Origin: Haloplanus natans DSM 17983
GTDB taxonomy: Archaea; Halobacteriota; Halobacteria; Halobacteriales; Haloferacaceae
Assembly: GCF_000427685.1 (NCBI RefSeq)
Contig: NZ_KE386573.1
Span: 682,001-746,000 of the forward strand
Direction: 5' to 3'
DNA length: 64,000 nucleotides
The notes under the pieces are model-generated. The model was not told the DNA's origin. It saw nothing but the letters and a program-made list of their open reading frames with translations, and did no database searches. The position numbers and the translations under genes are program-made. Of the stretch, positions 41,452-49,545 are shown in pieces. Position 1 is the stretch's first letter. Each line of letters starts with the position of its first letter.

Positions 41452-42369
41452 ATGGCAACACTACAGATCAACAATCTTCACGCGAAAGTCGCAGAAGAGG
41501 GCGGCGAAACCATCCTTCGCGGCGTCGACCTGGAGGTCGATTCGGGCGAGATTCACGCCCTGATGGGACCGAACGGATCGGGCAAGTCGACGACGGCGAA
41601 GGTGATCGCCGGCCACCCGGCCTACGAGGTCACCGACGGGGAGATCACGCTCCTCCTCGACGACGAGGACGTCGCCGACATCGACGAGGAGGTACCCGCC
41701 GAGAAGCGCGAGTGGGACCTGCTCGCCCTCGAACCGAACGAGCGCGCGGCGCTCGGCATCTTCCTCGGCTTCCAGTATCCGGCCGAAATCGAGGGTGTCA
41801 CCATGACGAACTTCCTCCGACAGGCGCTCAACGCCAAATCGGAAGAGCGCGAGGAACTGTTCGAGAACGAGGAGGAAGCCGAGGCCGACGCGGACGAGGA
41901 GTCGGGCTACGACACCTCCCCGATGGAAGGTCCCGCGGACGACGGCGACATCGGCGTCGCCGAGTTCCAGCAGCTCCTGAAAGGGAAGATGGAACTGCTG
42001 GACATGGACGAGAAGTTCGCGCAGCGTTACCTCAACGCCGGCTTCTCCGGCGGCGAGAAGAAACAGAACGAGGTGCTCCAGGCCGCGATCCTCGAGCCGG
42101 CCATCGCCGTGCTCGACGAGATCGACTCCGGGCTGGACATCGACCGCCTGCAGGACGTCTCCGAGGGGATCAACGCCCTCCGCGACGAGCAGGGGACGGG
42201 CGTCCTCCAGATCACACACTACCAGCGCATCCTCGACTACGTCGAACCGGATCACGTTCACGTGATGATCGACGGCGAGATCGCACAGAGCGGCGGTGCG
42301 GACCTGGCGAAGAAACTCGAGGACGAGGGGTACGACTGGGTCCGCGAGCAGGTCTACGAGACAGCGTAA
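41452..42369 (+). CDS. sufC: Fe-S cluster assembly ATPase SufC
   Basis: 305-residue ABC-type ATPase of the SufBCD scaffold, which assembles Fe-S clusters in the cytoplasm. Walker A is 'LMGPNGSGKSTTAKVIAGHP' (about residues 38-57), the signature 'FSGGEKKQNEVLQAA', Walker B 'IAVLDEIDSGLDID', and the H-loop 'VLQITHYQR'. Compared with bacterial SufC there is an extra acidic insert ('ENEEEAEADADEESGYD', about residues 140-160), a common haloarchaeal salt-adaptation feature. The ATG at 41452 gives the family N terminus ('ATLQINNLHAKV'); the frame is open upstream through the leader hairpins. Confidence 0.95.
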   Translation: MATLQINNLHAKVAEEGGETILRGVDLEVDSGEIHALMGPNGSGKSTTAKVIAGHPAYEVTDGEITLLLDDEDVADIDEEVPAEKREWDLLALEPNERAALGIFLGFQYPAEIEGVTMTNFLRQALNAKSEEREELFENEEEAEADADEESGYDTSPMEGPADDGDIGVAEFQQLLKGKMELLDMDEKFAQRYLNAGFSGGEKKQNEVLQAAILEPAIAVLDEIDSGLDIDRLQDVSEGINALRDEQGTGVLQITHYQRILDYVEPDHVHVMIDGEIAQSGGADLAKKLEDEGYDWVREQVYETA

Positions 42370-42395
42370 TACGGCTGCAGCCACAACACCAAACC

Positions 42396-43826
42396 ATGAG
42401 CTCAGATCAAGATCACCTACAAGAGACCGACACCGAAGCCCGCTTCGAGTTCAAGAAGGAGGAGCGGTCCTCCTTCCAGGCCGAGAAGGGGCTGACCGAG
42501 GAGACGATCCGCGTCATCTCGGAAGACAAGGGCGAGCCGGAGTGGATGCTGAAGCGCCGGCTTCGCGCGCTCGAACAGTTCCAGAAGATGCCGATGCCGA
42601 CGGATTGGCCGGGCCAGCCCGACCTCTCGGAGGTCGACGTCGACCAGATCATCCCGTACATCCGACCGGACGTCGAGACGCGCGAGAGCGTCGACGACTG
42701 GACGGACCTGCCCGACGACATCAAAGACACCTTCGACAAACTGGGCATCCCCGAAGCCGAGAAGAACGCACTCTCCGGCGTGGGGGCGCAGTACGAGTCC
42801 GAGGTCGTCTACCAGAATATGCAGGAACAGTGGGAGGAGAAAGGCGTCATCTTCTGCAACATGGACGAGGCCGTCCAGGAGCACGAGGACCTCGTCCGCG
42901 AGCACTTCATGACGAAGTGTGTCCCCCCGAGTGACAACAAGTTCGCGGCGCTCCACGGCGCGATCTGGTCCGGCGGGTCGTTCGTCTACGTGCCCGAGGA
43001 CACGGTCGTCGAGATGCCCGTACAGGCGTACTTCCGGATGAACTCCGAGGGGATGGGCCAGTTCGAACACACGCTCATCATCGCCGAGGAAGGGTCGGAA
43101 GTCCACTACATCGAGGGCTGTTCGGCCCCGAAGTACTCCGCGTTCAACCTGCACTCCGGCGGCGTGGAAGTGTTCGTCGGCGAGGACGCTCACGTCCAGT
43201 ACTCGACCGTGCAGAACTGGTCGAAAAACACCTACAACCTGAACACGAAGCGAGCGCTCGTCGAGGCCGACGGGCGCATGGAGTGGATTTCGGGATCGAT
43301 GGGATCGAAGGCGACGATGCTGTACCCCGCCTCGATCCTCAAGGGCCGTGGCGCCTCCGACAACCACATCACCATCGCCTTCGCGGGCGAAGGGCAGAAC
43401 ATCGACACCGGGGCGAAGGTGTATCACAACGCCCCGAACACGAAGTCGACCATCGAGTCCAAGTCGATCAGCAAGGACGGCGGCCGCACCAACTACCGCG
43501 GACTGGTTCACATCGCCGACGGCGCGTCGGACTCCTCGACTGCCGTCGAGTGTGACGCACTGATGTTCGACAACGAGTCCACCTCGGACACCATGCCGTA
43601 CATGGAGATCAACGAGTCGAAGGTCGACGTGGCCCACGAGGCGACCGTCGGAAAGATCGGCGACGAGGACATCTTTTATCTCCAGAGCCGTGGCCTCGAC
43701 GACGACGACGCCAAGCAGATGATCGTCTCCGGCTTCATCGAGCCGCTCACCGAGGAACTGCCCATCGAGTACGCGGTCGAGCTCAACCGTCTCGTCGAAC
43801 TCGAGATGGAGGGGAGTCTCGGATAA
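42396..43826 (+). CDS. sufB: Fe-S cluster assembly protein SufB
   Basis: 476 residues. The N-terminal segment 'GLTEETIRVISEDKGEPEWML' and the beta-helix core with 'HYIEGCSAPKYSAFNLHSGGVEVFV', 'YNLNTKRALVEADGRMEWISGSMGSKATMLYP' and 'SSTAVECDALMFDNES' are typical. The Cys in 'VECDALMFD' corresponds to the one proposed to hold the nascent cluster with SufD. It lies 26 bp after sufC and 2 bp before sufD, forming one operon sufCBD. Confidence 0.95.
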   Translation: MSSDQDHLQETDTEARFEFKKEERSSFQAEKGLTEETIRVISEDKGEPEWMLKRRLRALEQFQKMPMPTDWPGQPDLSEVDVDQIIPYIRPDVETRESVDDWTDLPDDIKDTFDKLGIPEAEKNALSGVGAQYESEVVYQNMQEQWEEKGVIFCNMDEAVQEHEDLVREHFMTKCVPPSDNKFAALHGAIWSGGSFVYVPEDTVVEMPVQAYFRMNSEGMGQFEHTLIIAEEGSEVHYIEGCSAPKYSAFNLHSGGVEVFVGEDAHVQYSTVQNWSKNTYNLNTKRALVEADGRMEWISGSMGSKATMLYPASILKGRGASDNHITIAFAGEGQNIDTGAKVYHNAPNTKSTIESKSISKDGGRTNYRGLVHIADGASDSSTAVECDALMFDNESTSDTMPYMEINESKVDVAHEATVGKIGDEDIFYLQSRGLDDDDAKQMIVSGFIEPLTEELPIEYAVELNRLVELEMEGSLG

Positions 43827-43828
43827 TC

Positions 43829-45043
43829 ATGAGTACGCAGGTACCAGCAGACCTCTCGGAAGCGACCGTCCACGAGATTGCCAACAGCCGCGACGAGCCG
43901 GACTGGCTCCGCGAGACGCGGCTCGCAGCGCTCAAGGCGATGGACGATCTGGCGATGCCCGACGTCATCCAGACGCCCGGCCGCCGGTGGACGAATCTCG
44001 ACCAGCTCGACTTCGACGAGCTGGCCGATCCGCTGACCCAGTCGGACACCACCGAGCGCGTCACCGACGAGGGCGTCGAGGTGCTGCCGTTCACCGAGGC
44101 GGTGGAGGAACACCCCGAACTGATGCAGTCCACGTTCGGCTCCGTCATCGATCCGGAGACGAACTACCTGACTGCGCTGTCGGTCGCGCTGTTCACGACG
44201 GGCACGTTCATCTACGTCCCCGAGGGTGTCGACGCCGAGGACGTGACCATCCGGACGGAGATGAACTCCCGGTCGCTGTTTAGCCACACGCTGGTCGTCA
44301 CCGAGGACTCGTCGTCGGTGACGATCCTCGAACGGATCAGCTCCGGCGACGAGGCCGTCGACGGCGAGCGCTACTACAGCAACCTCGTCGAAGTCGACGC
44401 GGGCGAGAACAGCTACGTCCAGTACGGCTCCCTCCAGACGCTCGACGAGGACACGTACAACGTCACGCTGAAACGCGGCGACGCCGACACGTACTCGACG
44501 ATCAACTGGATCGAGGGGAACATTGGCTCGCGGCTCACCCGCTCCGACGTCGAGACGGTGCTCGACGGCGACGGCTCGGAGAGCAAGATCGTCGGCGCCT
44601 TCTTCGGCCACCACGACCAGCACTTCGACGTGAACGCGCGGGTCTGGCACCGGGCCGAGCACACGACGGCCGACCTCGTCACCCGCGGCGTCCTCGACGA
44701 CACCGCCCGCTCGGTGTACGAGGGCGTTCAGGACGTGGGGCGCGAGGCGTGGGACACCAGTTCCTACCAGCGCGAGAACACGCTGATGCTGAGCGACGAC
44801 AGCGAGGCCGACGCCTCGCCGAAGCTCATCATCAACAACCACGACACCGAGGCCTCCCACTCGGCGACGGTCGGACAGGTCGATCAAGAGGACCTGTTCT
44901 ACCTGACTTCCCGGACGATCCCCGAACGGGACGCCCGAAACATGCTCGTCGAGGGCTTCTTCGTGCCCGTTTTCGAGGAGATCGAGGTCGACGAGCTCCG
45001 TGAGGACCTCGAAGCGCGGATTGCGGCCCGCCTGCGCGAGTAG
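43829..45043 (+). CDS. sufD: Fe-S cluster assembly protein SufD
   Basis: 404 residues, paralogous to SufB and forming the SufB-SufC2-SufD scaffold. Diagnostic parts are 'EPDWLRETRLAALKAM', 'VLPFTEAVEEHPELM', 'FGHHDQHFDVNARVWHRAEHTTADLVTRGVLDDTARSVYEG' (in pieces) and 'FYLTSRTIPERDARNMLVEGFF'. The conserved His in 'FFGHHDQHFD' is among residues that matter for cluster assembly in bacterial SufD. It follows sufB with a 2-bp gap. Confidence 0.94.
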   Translation: MSTQVPADLSEATVHEIANSRDEPDWLRETRLAALKAMDDLAMPDVIQTPGRRWTNLDQLDFDELADPLTQSDTTERVTDEGVEVLPFTEAVEEHPELMQSTFGSVIDPETNYLTALSVALFTTGTFIYVPEGVDAEDVTIRTEMNSRSLFSHTLVVTEDSSSVTILERISSGDEAVDGERYYSNLVEVDAGENSYVQYGSLQTLDEDTYNVTLKRGDADTYSTINWIEGNIGSRLTRSDVETVLDGDGSESKIVGAFFGHHDQHFDVNARVWHRAEHTTADLVTRGVLDDTARSVYEGVQDVGREAWDTSSYQRENTLMLSDDSEADASPKLIINNHDTEASHSATVGQVDQEDLFYLTSRTIPERDARNMLVEGFFVPVFEEIEVDELREDLEARIAARLRE

Positions 45044-45118
45044 GTCCCTCACAGGGAACCGCTTAAGTTCCTTTCTCCCCGAGGTAGCGTATGATCGTCC
45101 CGGCCACACGCATCGATC

Positions 45119-45125
45119 GGAGGTG
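45119..45125 (+). promoter_or_regulatory. Shine-Dalgarno site of the ferritin-like gene
   Basis: GGAGGTG, ending 9 nt before the ATG at 45135, complementary to the 16S rRNA 3' end. A CTTAAG TATA box at 45062-45067 places the transcript start near 45090, so this mRNA would have a leader of about 45 nt, unlike most genes in the window. Confidence 0.6.
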
Positions 45126-45134
45126 TCGACCCCC

Positions 45135-45629
45135 ATGAGCGTCAGCCATCGGGTCGGCTCCGACCACCAGCTCGCGCGACTCCTCCAGATCGGTATCGTT
45201 CTGGAGGAGGTCGTCGAGGCGCGAGCCCACCACCACTACCAGTCGCTCGCCGACGAGTCGGCGCTCGATCCCGAAATCGAGGCGCTCCTCTCCGATGCAG
45301 CCGAGGAATCGGCCGACCACCGCGACCGGCTGGAGGCGTTGATCGCCGACCTCGACGCGGAGTCCATCCCGTTCGAGGACATCGAGGCGCTCGTCGAGGC
45401 ACAGTACGCCCAGACGAAACCCGAGGATTTCGACGGGGTTCTCTACGACCAGCTCTGTAACGAGGAGACGGCGTACAAGTTCTACGACGACCTCGTCACC
45501 GCCATCGAGGAGAGCGAGGCGCGGTTCTCGGTCGATCGGACCCGACTGGTCGAGACACTGCGAGCGATTCGCGAGGAAGAGGCCGAGGGCGTCGAAGACG
45601 TGACGAACGTTATGGAGACACGGGAATGA
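45135..45629 (+). CDS. Ferritin-like/rubrerythrin-type di-iron protein
   Basis: 164-residue four-helix bundle with metal-ligand patterns: 'VLEEVVEARAHHHYQSLADES' (Glu, then E-x2-H type), 'SDAAEESADHRDRLEALIADL' and 'LCNEETAYKFYDDLVTAIE'. It most likely binds two irons and could store or detoxify iron, or reduce peroxide. Its stop overlaps the ATG of the DtxR-type regulator (ATGA), so the two are co-translated. Together with the suf operon just upstream, this makes an iron-homeostasis block. Confidence 0.85.
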   Translation: MSVSHRVGSDHQLARLLQIGIVLEEVVEARAHHHYQSLADESALDPEIEALLSDAAEESADHRDRLEALIADLDAESIPFEDIEALVEAQYAQTKPEDFDGVLYDQLCNEETAYKFYDDLVTAIEESEARFSVDRTRLVETLRAIREEEAEGVEDVTNVMETRE

Positions 45630-46060
45630 ACACGGCAGATCAGTATCTCAAGACGATTTACCTGATTCAGGAGATGGAGGACGGACCGGCGTCGACCGGG
45701 TCGCTCGCGGACATGCTCGACGTGAGTCCGGCGAGCGCCAACGAAATGATCGGCAAACTCGAATCGCGTGGTCTCGCGGATCACGAGAAGTACAAGGGCG
45801 TTCGCCTCACCAAGGAAGGAATCGTCCGCGCTCGCGACGCACTCCAGACGTACTGCATCATCGAACGCTTCCTCGCGAACGTCCTCGACGTGGAGGATTT
45901 CCGGGGCGAGGCACGCGAACTCGAAGCGGTCATCGACGACACGGTGGCCGACCGCCTCGATACGATCATCAACCGCAACCCGAACTGTCCGGACTGCTTC
46001 GACGCGGAGACTGACGCCTGCGCGGAGTTGGACATCGAGTGCGAGAAGCCGGCGGACTGA
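45626..46060 (+). CDS. DtxR/SirR-type metal-dependent transcriptional regulator
   Basis: 144 residues. The N-terminal winged helix ('ADQYLKTIYLIQEME', 'SLADMLDVSPASANEMIGKLESRGLADHEKYKGVRLT') is followed by a dimerisation/metal-binding domain ('RARDALQTYCIIERFLANVLDVED', 'EAVIDDTVADRLDTI') and a Cys-rich end ('NPNCPDCFDAETDACAELDIECEKP') with four Cys that may bind a metal. Haloarchaeal relatives repress iron uptake or manganese transport genes. It is coupled to the ferritin-like gene and may control that gene and sufCBD; this is inference. Confidence 0.9.
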   Translation: MNTADQYLKTIYLIQEMEDGPASTGSLADMLDVSPASANEMIGKLESRGLADHEKYKGVRLTKEGIVRARDALQTYCIIERFLANVLDVEDFRGEARELEAVIDDTVADRLDTIINRNPNCPDCFDAETDACAELDIECEKPAD

Positions 46061-46420
46061 GACGGATAGATTTTCCCGCTCTGCCAGTACGATACTCCAA
46101 ATAGCAGGCGGCGGCAACAGACGGTATAGACTGTCCGTCGTGCGATAAAACGCTCGCATCCGAGCGAGGGATTCGCCAACATCACGCTACAGCGCACGAC
46201 ATACCGCTTCCGAATCGGACTTGTAAGGATGTGGTTCTGACTTTCAAAAACCCCGACAAAGCTCACCGGCTGTCAAACGTCATAACTCTCTGTCGTTCGT
46301 GTCACCAGCACGTGGAGGCTGGCAATATCCCCACTCCTTCTCAGGACTCAGAAGGATAATTTATTATGTGTCGGCTGGTTACCTGACGCCGCGGGTTCCG
46401 GTTGCTGAGGACTCACGAGC
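46061..46420. other. Gene-free region before tRNA-Gln
   Basis: 360 bp with mixed composition and no convincing coding frame on either strand. It holds a small hairpin GCTCG-CATC-CGAGC (46152-46165) and a pronounced AT-rich stretch GATAATTTATTATG (46352-46365), the only TATA-like element before the tRNA although it lies about 55-70 nt upstream. I see no transposase or repeat copy in it. Confidence 0.5.
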
Positions 46421-46524
46421 AGTCCCGTGGTGTAGCGGCCAATCATCTGGGCCTTTGGACGTGTTCGGGGATTGCCCCGCACGGAAGACAGCCCAGGACG
46501 GCGGTTCGAATCCGCCCGGGACTA
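46421..46524 (+). tRNA. tRNA-Gln(UUG) with a 31-nt intron
   Basis: The acceptor stem AGTCCCG (46421-46427) pairs with CGGGACT (46517-46523), discriminator A at 46524. Removing an intron after position 37 gives anticodon stem TGGGC/GCCCA and loop CTTTGGA, anticodon TTG. The intron (46459-46489) lies between loop positions 37 and 38, the canonical archaeal site, and can form the bulge-helix-bulge structure cut by the splicing endonuclease. The T arm is GGCGGTTCGAATCCGCC. A similar-sized intron is known in haloarchaeal tRNA-Gln, from memory. CCA is not encoded. Confidence 0.95.
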
Positions 46525-46605
46525 CTACATCTGTGGCGAGCCGAACGGCGAGCCACGAATTCGTGACGGAGACCGGATTCGAATCAGAGGGTGGTGCAAA
46601 GCGTC

Positions 46606-46653
46606 ACGACCCCACCCGCAAGCGCGAGGGCGTCAGCCCGAGCGTGGGGTCGT
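46606..46653. repeat. Perfect 10-bp inverted repeat between tRNA-Gln and the BREX remnant
   Basis: ACGACCCCAC (46606-46615) and GTGGGGTCGT (46644-46653) flank a 28-nt spacer. The right arm ends exactly at the stop codon of the helicase remnant. It could be a transcription-terminator-like hairpin for the BREX operon or the end of a lost insertion (the spacer resembles right-end sequence of IS200/IS605-type elements in haloarchaea, from memory, low confidence). Confidence 0.6.
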
Positions 46654-47050
46654 TCACATTGGGATAGCTAGACAGACGGTCTCGACTTCGGGGGCCAACG
46701 AAATCACCTGTGCCTTCCGTTGCAGTTCTCCTCGACGGTTCTCGATCCGCTCTTCCAACTTCGAGAGTCGATCCCGCTGTCTCCGGATCGCGAGGTCCAT
46801 ATCCGATCCCGCTTTTGCTTTCCGCTCGTCGTCCGCGATGAACGTCTCGATCCGCTCGCGTTCGGCTTCCGCGTAGGCCTCGAGATCGTCGAGTTCTTGC
46901 TGTGTCTCCTCTCGACGGCGCTCCCGGAGTTTGTCGCGCCGTGACTCGATGCGTCGACTGACGTATCGATCGGCGGACGAACGCAGCTCGCTCCGGTTCG
47001 CAAGTAGCATTCGCACACGGTCTCTCTCGGGGGTGCCCTTGATTCCCGCG
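46654..47050 (-). pseudogene. C-terminal remnant of a SNF2/DEAD-type helicase (BrxHII-like)
   Basis: About 115-130 codons: from a GTG at 47016, or read through from 47050, to TGA at 46654. The charged helix 'SRRIESRRDKLRERRREETQQELDDLEAYAEAERERIE' (in pieces) and the ending 'LQRKAQVISLAPEVETVCLAIPM' resemble the C-terminal tail of BREX/DISARM-type SNF2 helicases, where a similar coiled segment is followed by PPEV-like text. No helicase motif remains; the upstream neighbour pglZ ends 4 bp from it, so the whole motor part is gone. It could alternatively be a small independent coiled-coil protein. Confidence 0.6.
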
Positions 47051-47053
47051 ACT

Positions 47054-49216
47054 TTAGGCGTGGGAGGAGGTCAAGGTGACGAAGTTCAGCACGAACTCCT
47101 GTGGGAGGACGCCACCGTGGTAGAACCGAGCGTCGGGGAGGCCCTGATTACGGAACCGCTGGATCGGGTCTGCGAGGATGCTGACTCCGGCGTCTTCGTC
47201 GAGATAGCCCAGATGGGTGTCCTCGTCGAGCAACGCCCCCGGTGCATCGTCGTCGAGGTTCTTCCCTGCGATCCACCGGCGAGTCACCGTCTCCGCTTCG
47301 TCGGGCGGGTGTAGGTCGTCGATGTCGACGTGCCTCGGGAGCGAGACGAACCCATGATCGGAGAGGATGTACGCACGGTCCCACTCTCCTTTCCGCAACT
47401 TCTCGCAGATGATGCGAGAGATGGCGTCAATTCGGTCGCTGAACAGCTCCTCGAAGTTCGTCAGCTCCTGCTCTCCGGTCTCGTCGATGTCGTTCCAGTA
47501 GTACGCGACGCGGGTGTTGCTCCAGCCCATCTCGTCGTCTTCGTCTTTCACGATGTAGCTCCAGCCGTCGTTTTCCAGGAGCGTCTTCCGACGGTAGTTG
47601 CTAATCGCCCGTCCGTTACGCTCGGGGATCAGCTCTCCGTCCTCGAAGTCGATATTGAAGCTAAACTTGCTGCCGGGCGTGAGCGCAGCCTTCCCGAACT
47701 CGGTGTCGGACGGAAGTGTTCCAACCCACGTGCTTTCTTCGACCTCGAGTGTGGGTATCTCACGTCGGATGGACTCCGCGAGTTCGTGCGCGAGGTCGAA
47801 GCGCAACGCGTCGATGATGAACAGGGCGACGCTCTGGCCGCTCTGGATGTGCTCTTGCTCCTCGGCGAAGAACTGGTGGGCGTGATTCTCGCCGACGAAC
47901 GGAGATTCGGCGTCGATCCGGTCGACGACGAGATCGCCGAGATCGGTGAGATATTCGAGATACTTCGACTCGACCAGCGAGGATCGAAGATCGTCGAGCG
48001 TGGCAGTCGCCGGGTGCTCTTCGGGGAGTTGCTCCTCGGGGTCACCCGAGACGACGAGGTTGAATACCGCGTTGTCGATTTGCCAGGTTCCCTCGTCGAT
48101 GTCGCCGTAGAGGTCGACGACGTCGCTCGTGTCGCCACGCTCGTCCCAGGTCTGGAGTTCGCCCGCGAGCGTCGCCACGTCGATGGCTTGCTCCCAGACG
48201 TTCGTCCACGGGACCTCACCGTACGTCGATTCGAGACGGTCGTGACGCCGCGTCGCGTTGGTGACACACGTCTCGTAGTCGCCACTGTGGAACGACTGGG
48301 TCCACTCGTCCCAGAGCCGATGTTCGATCGAGGCATCGACGGGGCAGTCGGCGAGGGCCCACGGGTCATCGTGGGTACGGAGGACCTCGTGCCAGAATCG
48401 CTGATTCGGGTCGAGATAGACGCTCGCCAGTTCCGCTTTCCGTTCGGTCTTGCTCAGCACCGACCGGAGCTCGGGTCTGGAGATTCCGAACGCTGTACTC
48501 CGTTCAGGCTGGTACTCTCGTGGCAGCAGCGACGTATCGAGGCCTTCGTCGACGAGCCACTCGGCGACCGCCCAGCGGCGCGTTCGTTCGACGATGGCCC
48601 CCGCGTCGGATTCGCCCTCGACGGCCGTGACGCCGTCGTCGACGAGCAAGTCCCGGATCTTCAGGAGGTCGTCGCCGTTCGGGAGGTTTCGGGTGCCGTG
48701 TTCGAGGACGAACTGGACGGGGTCGTCGTGACCGTCCAGCACGATTTTGGTCTGGAGCCCCTGAATCGACGGCAGGCCGCCCTCGCCGTTGAGCTCCTGA
48801 AAGAGCGTCTTCGCGATCTGCTCGCGTTCGCGCCCGCCGGCGTCCTCGTAGGCGACGCGGATCGACGCCGCTTGTATGGAGTCTCTCTCGAAACAGCGGA
48901 CTGCAAGCTTGCCGATGTGCTGTTCGACGACGCCACCGGTGTTCTCGATATCTCTGAACCAGTCCACGTCGTCGCTGTGGGCCCGTGGGACGTACCAGAC
49001 GGTTCGGTCGCGGGGCGCGTCGGCGCGTAGCTCCAGCGGCGTCCGTTCGGCTGCGTGGAACGCACAGCCCAGCGAGTGGCTCACGCTCTCGACGATGTCG
49101 CGGAGGTAGCCGCCGTCGTCCCACCAGATGACGACCGGATCGTCGTCGGCTGCGTCGTCGATGGCCGTCTCGATGGCGTCTTCGGTACACTCCGGGAGGG
49201 TCTTGGTTGCAGGCAT
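47054..49216 (-). CDS. pglZ: PglZ domain protein of BREX
   Basis: 720 residues with an alkaline-phosphatase-superfamily PglZ core. The N terminus 'DDPVVIWWDDGGYLRDIVE' is typical of the BREX family. The catalytic core has 'VALFIIDALRFDLAHELAES' (Asp metal ligands, residues about 450-470), 'GTLPSDTEFGKAALTPG' and 'YILSDHGFVSLP' (DHG metal ligand). The frame stays open for 85 codons upstream of the ATG at 49216, but that part overlaps the pglX remnant and lacks protein character. PglZ is required in known BREX systems; its target is unsettled. It starts 2 bp after the stop of the pglX remnant. Confidence 0.9.
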   Translation of the reverse strand: MPATKTLPECTEDAIETAIDDAADDDPVVIWWDDGGYLRDIVESVSHSLGCAFHAAERTPLELRADAPRDRTVWYVPRAHSDDVDWFRDIENTGGVVEQHIGKLAVRCFERDSIQAASIRVAYEDAGGREREQIAKTLFQELNGEGGLPSIQGLQTKIVLDGHDDPVQFVLEHGTRNLPNGDDLLKIRDLLVDDGVTAVEGESDAGAIVERTRRWAVAEWLVDEGLDTSLLPREYQPERSTAFGISRPELRSVLSKTERKAELASVYLDPNQRFWHEVLRTHDDPWALADCPVDASIEHRLWDEWTQSFHSGDYETCVTNATRRHDRLESTYGEVPWTNVWEQAIDVATLAGELQTWDERGDTSDVVDLYGDIDEGTWQIDNAVFNLVVSGDPEEQLPEEHPATATLDDLRSSLVESKYLEYLTDLGDLVVDRIDAESPFVGENHAHQFFAEEQEHIQSGQSVALFIIDALRFDLAHELAESIRREIPTLEVEESTWVGTLPSDTEFGKAALTPGSKFSFNIDFEDGELIPERNGRAISNYRRKTLLENDGWSYIVKDEDDEMGWSNTRVAYYWNDIDETGEQELTNFEELFSDRIDAISRIICEKLRKGEWDRAYILSDHGFVSLPRHVDIDDLHPPDEAETVTRRWIAGKNLDDDAPGALLDEDTHLGYLDEDAGVSILADPIQRFRNQGLPDARFYHGGVLPQEFVLNFVTLTSSHA

Positions 49217-49218
49217 GG

Positions 49219-49544
49219 TTACAGGACGTCGTCGTCGACGGTCTTCGGGACAATCTCGGCGTCGGCGAGCGGCGCGATGTTGATCTCGACGCCGTGTTTG
49301 TGGTTCGGTTGGTCGCCGGCCGTGGTGATTTCCGAGAGCGCGCGGTCGGCCCAGTCGGAGGAGATGTTGCTCGCGATCACGTCGCACGTGTCCGCGACCC
49401 CCTTCGCGAGCGCCTCGTACTCGTCGAGACCGCTCGCGAGTTCGGCACAGAGACGCTGTCGGTGCCCTCACCGATCCGTGTCCGATCGGCGTCCTCGAAC
49501 CGGTCGTAATCGTACGTCGTAAAGAGGATACCGTTGCGTGCCAT
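49219..49544 (-). pseudogene. pglX: pglX (BREX adenine methyltransferase) remnant, internally deleted and out of frame
   Basis: The ATG at 49544, 1 bp after the ATPase stop, opens 'MARNGILFTTYDYDRFEDAD', which reads on for about 30 codons and then turns to non-protein sequence. From about 49467 a different frame reads 'LCAELASGLDEYEALAKGV', 'CDVIASNISSDWADRAL' and 'KHGVEINIAPLADAEIVPK' to TAA at 49219. The ending resembles the C terminus of PglX-type methyltransferases (DDGVKVNIAPLQ-like). The catalytic part (FGG, NPPY), normally over 3 kb, is absent. A deletion with frame loss joining the two ends explains the pattern. Confidence 0.7.
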
Positions 49545-49545
49545 C

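Noticed and set aside
43676-45136. 486-residue open frame antisense to sufD
   Set aside because: Antisense shadow; sufD on the plus strand is fully supported.
45781-46266. Minus-strand open frame downstream of the DtxR gene, resembling a transposase remnant
   Set aside because: Its 3' half is antisense to the DtxR gene and its 5' part has no recognisable domain; no inverted repeats flank it.
46570-46600. Possible second tRNA fragment (GATTCGAATC)
   Set aside because: Only a T-loop-like palindrome is present, with no acceptor or anticodon arm; kept only as a possible attachment-site trace.
47054-49471. N-terminally extended form of pglZ
   Set aside because: The first 85 codons are Arg-rich non-protein sequence overlapping the pglX remnant; the ATG at 49216 gives the PglZ family N terminus.
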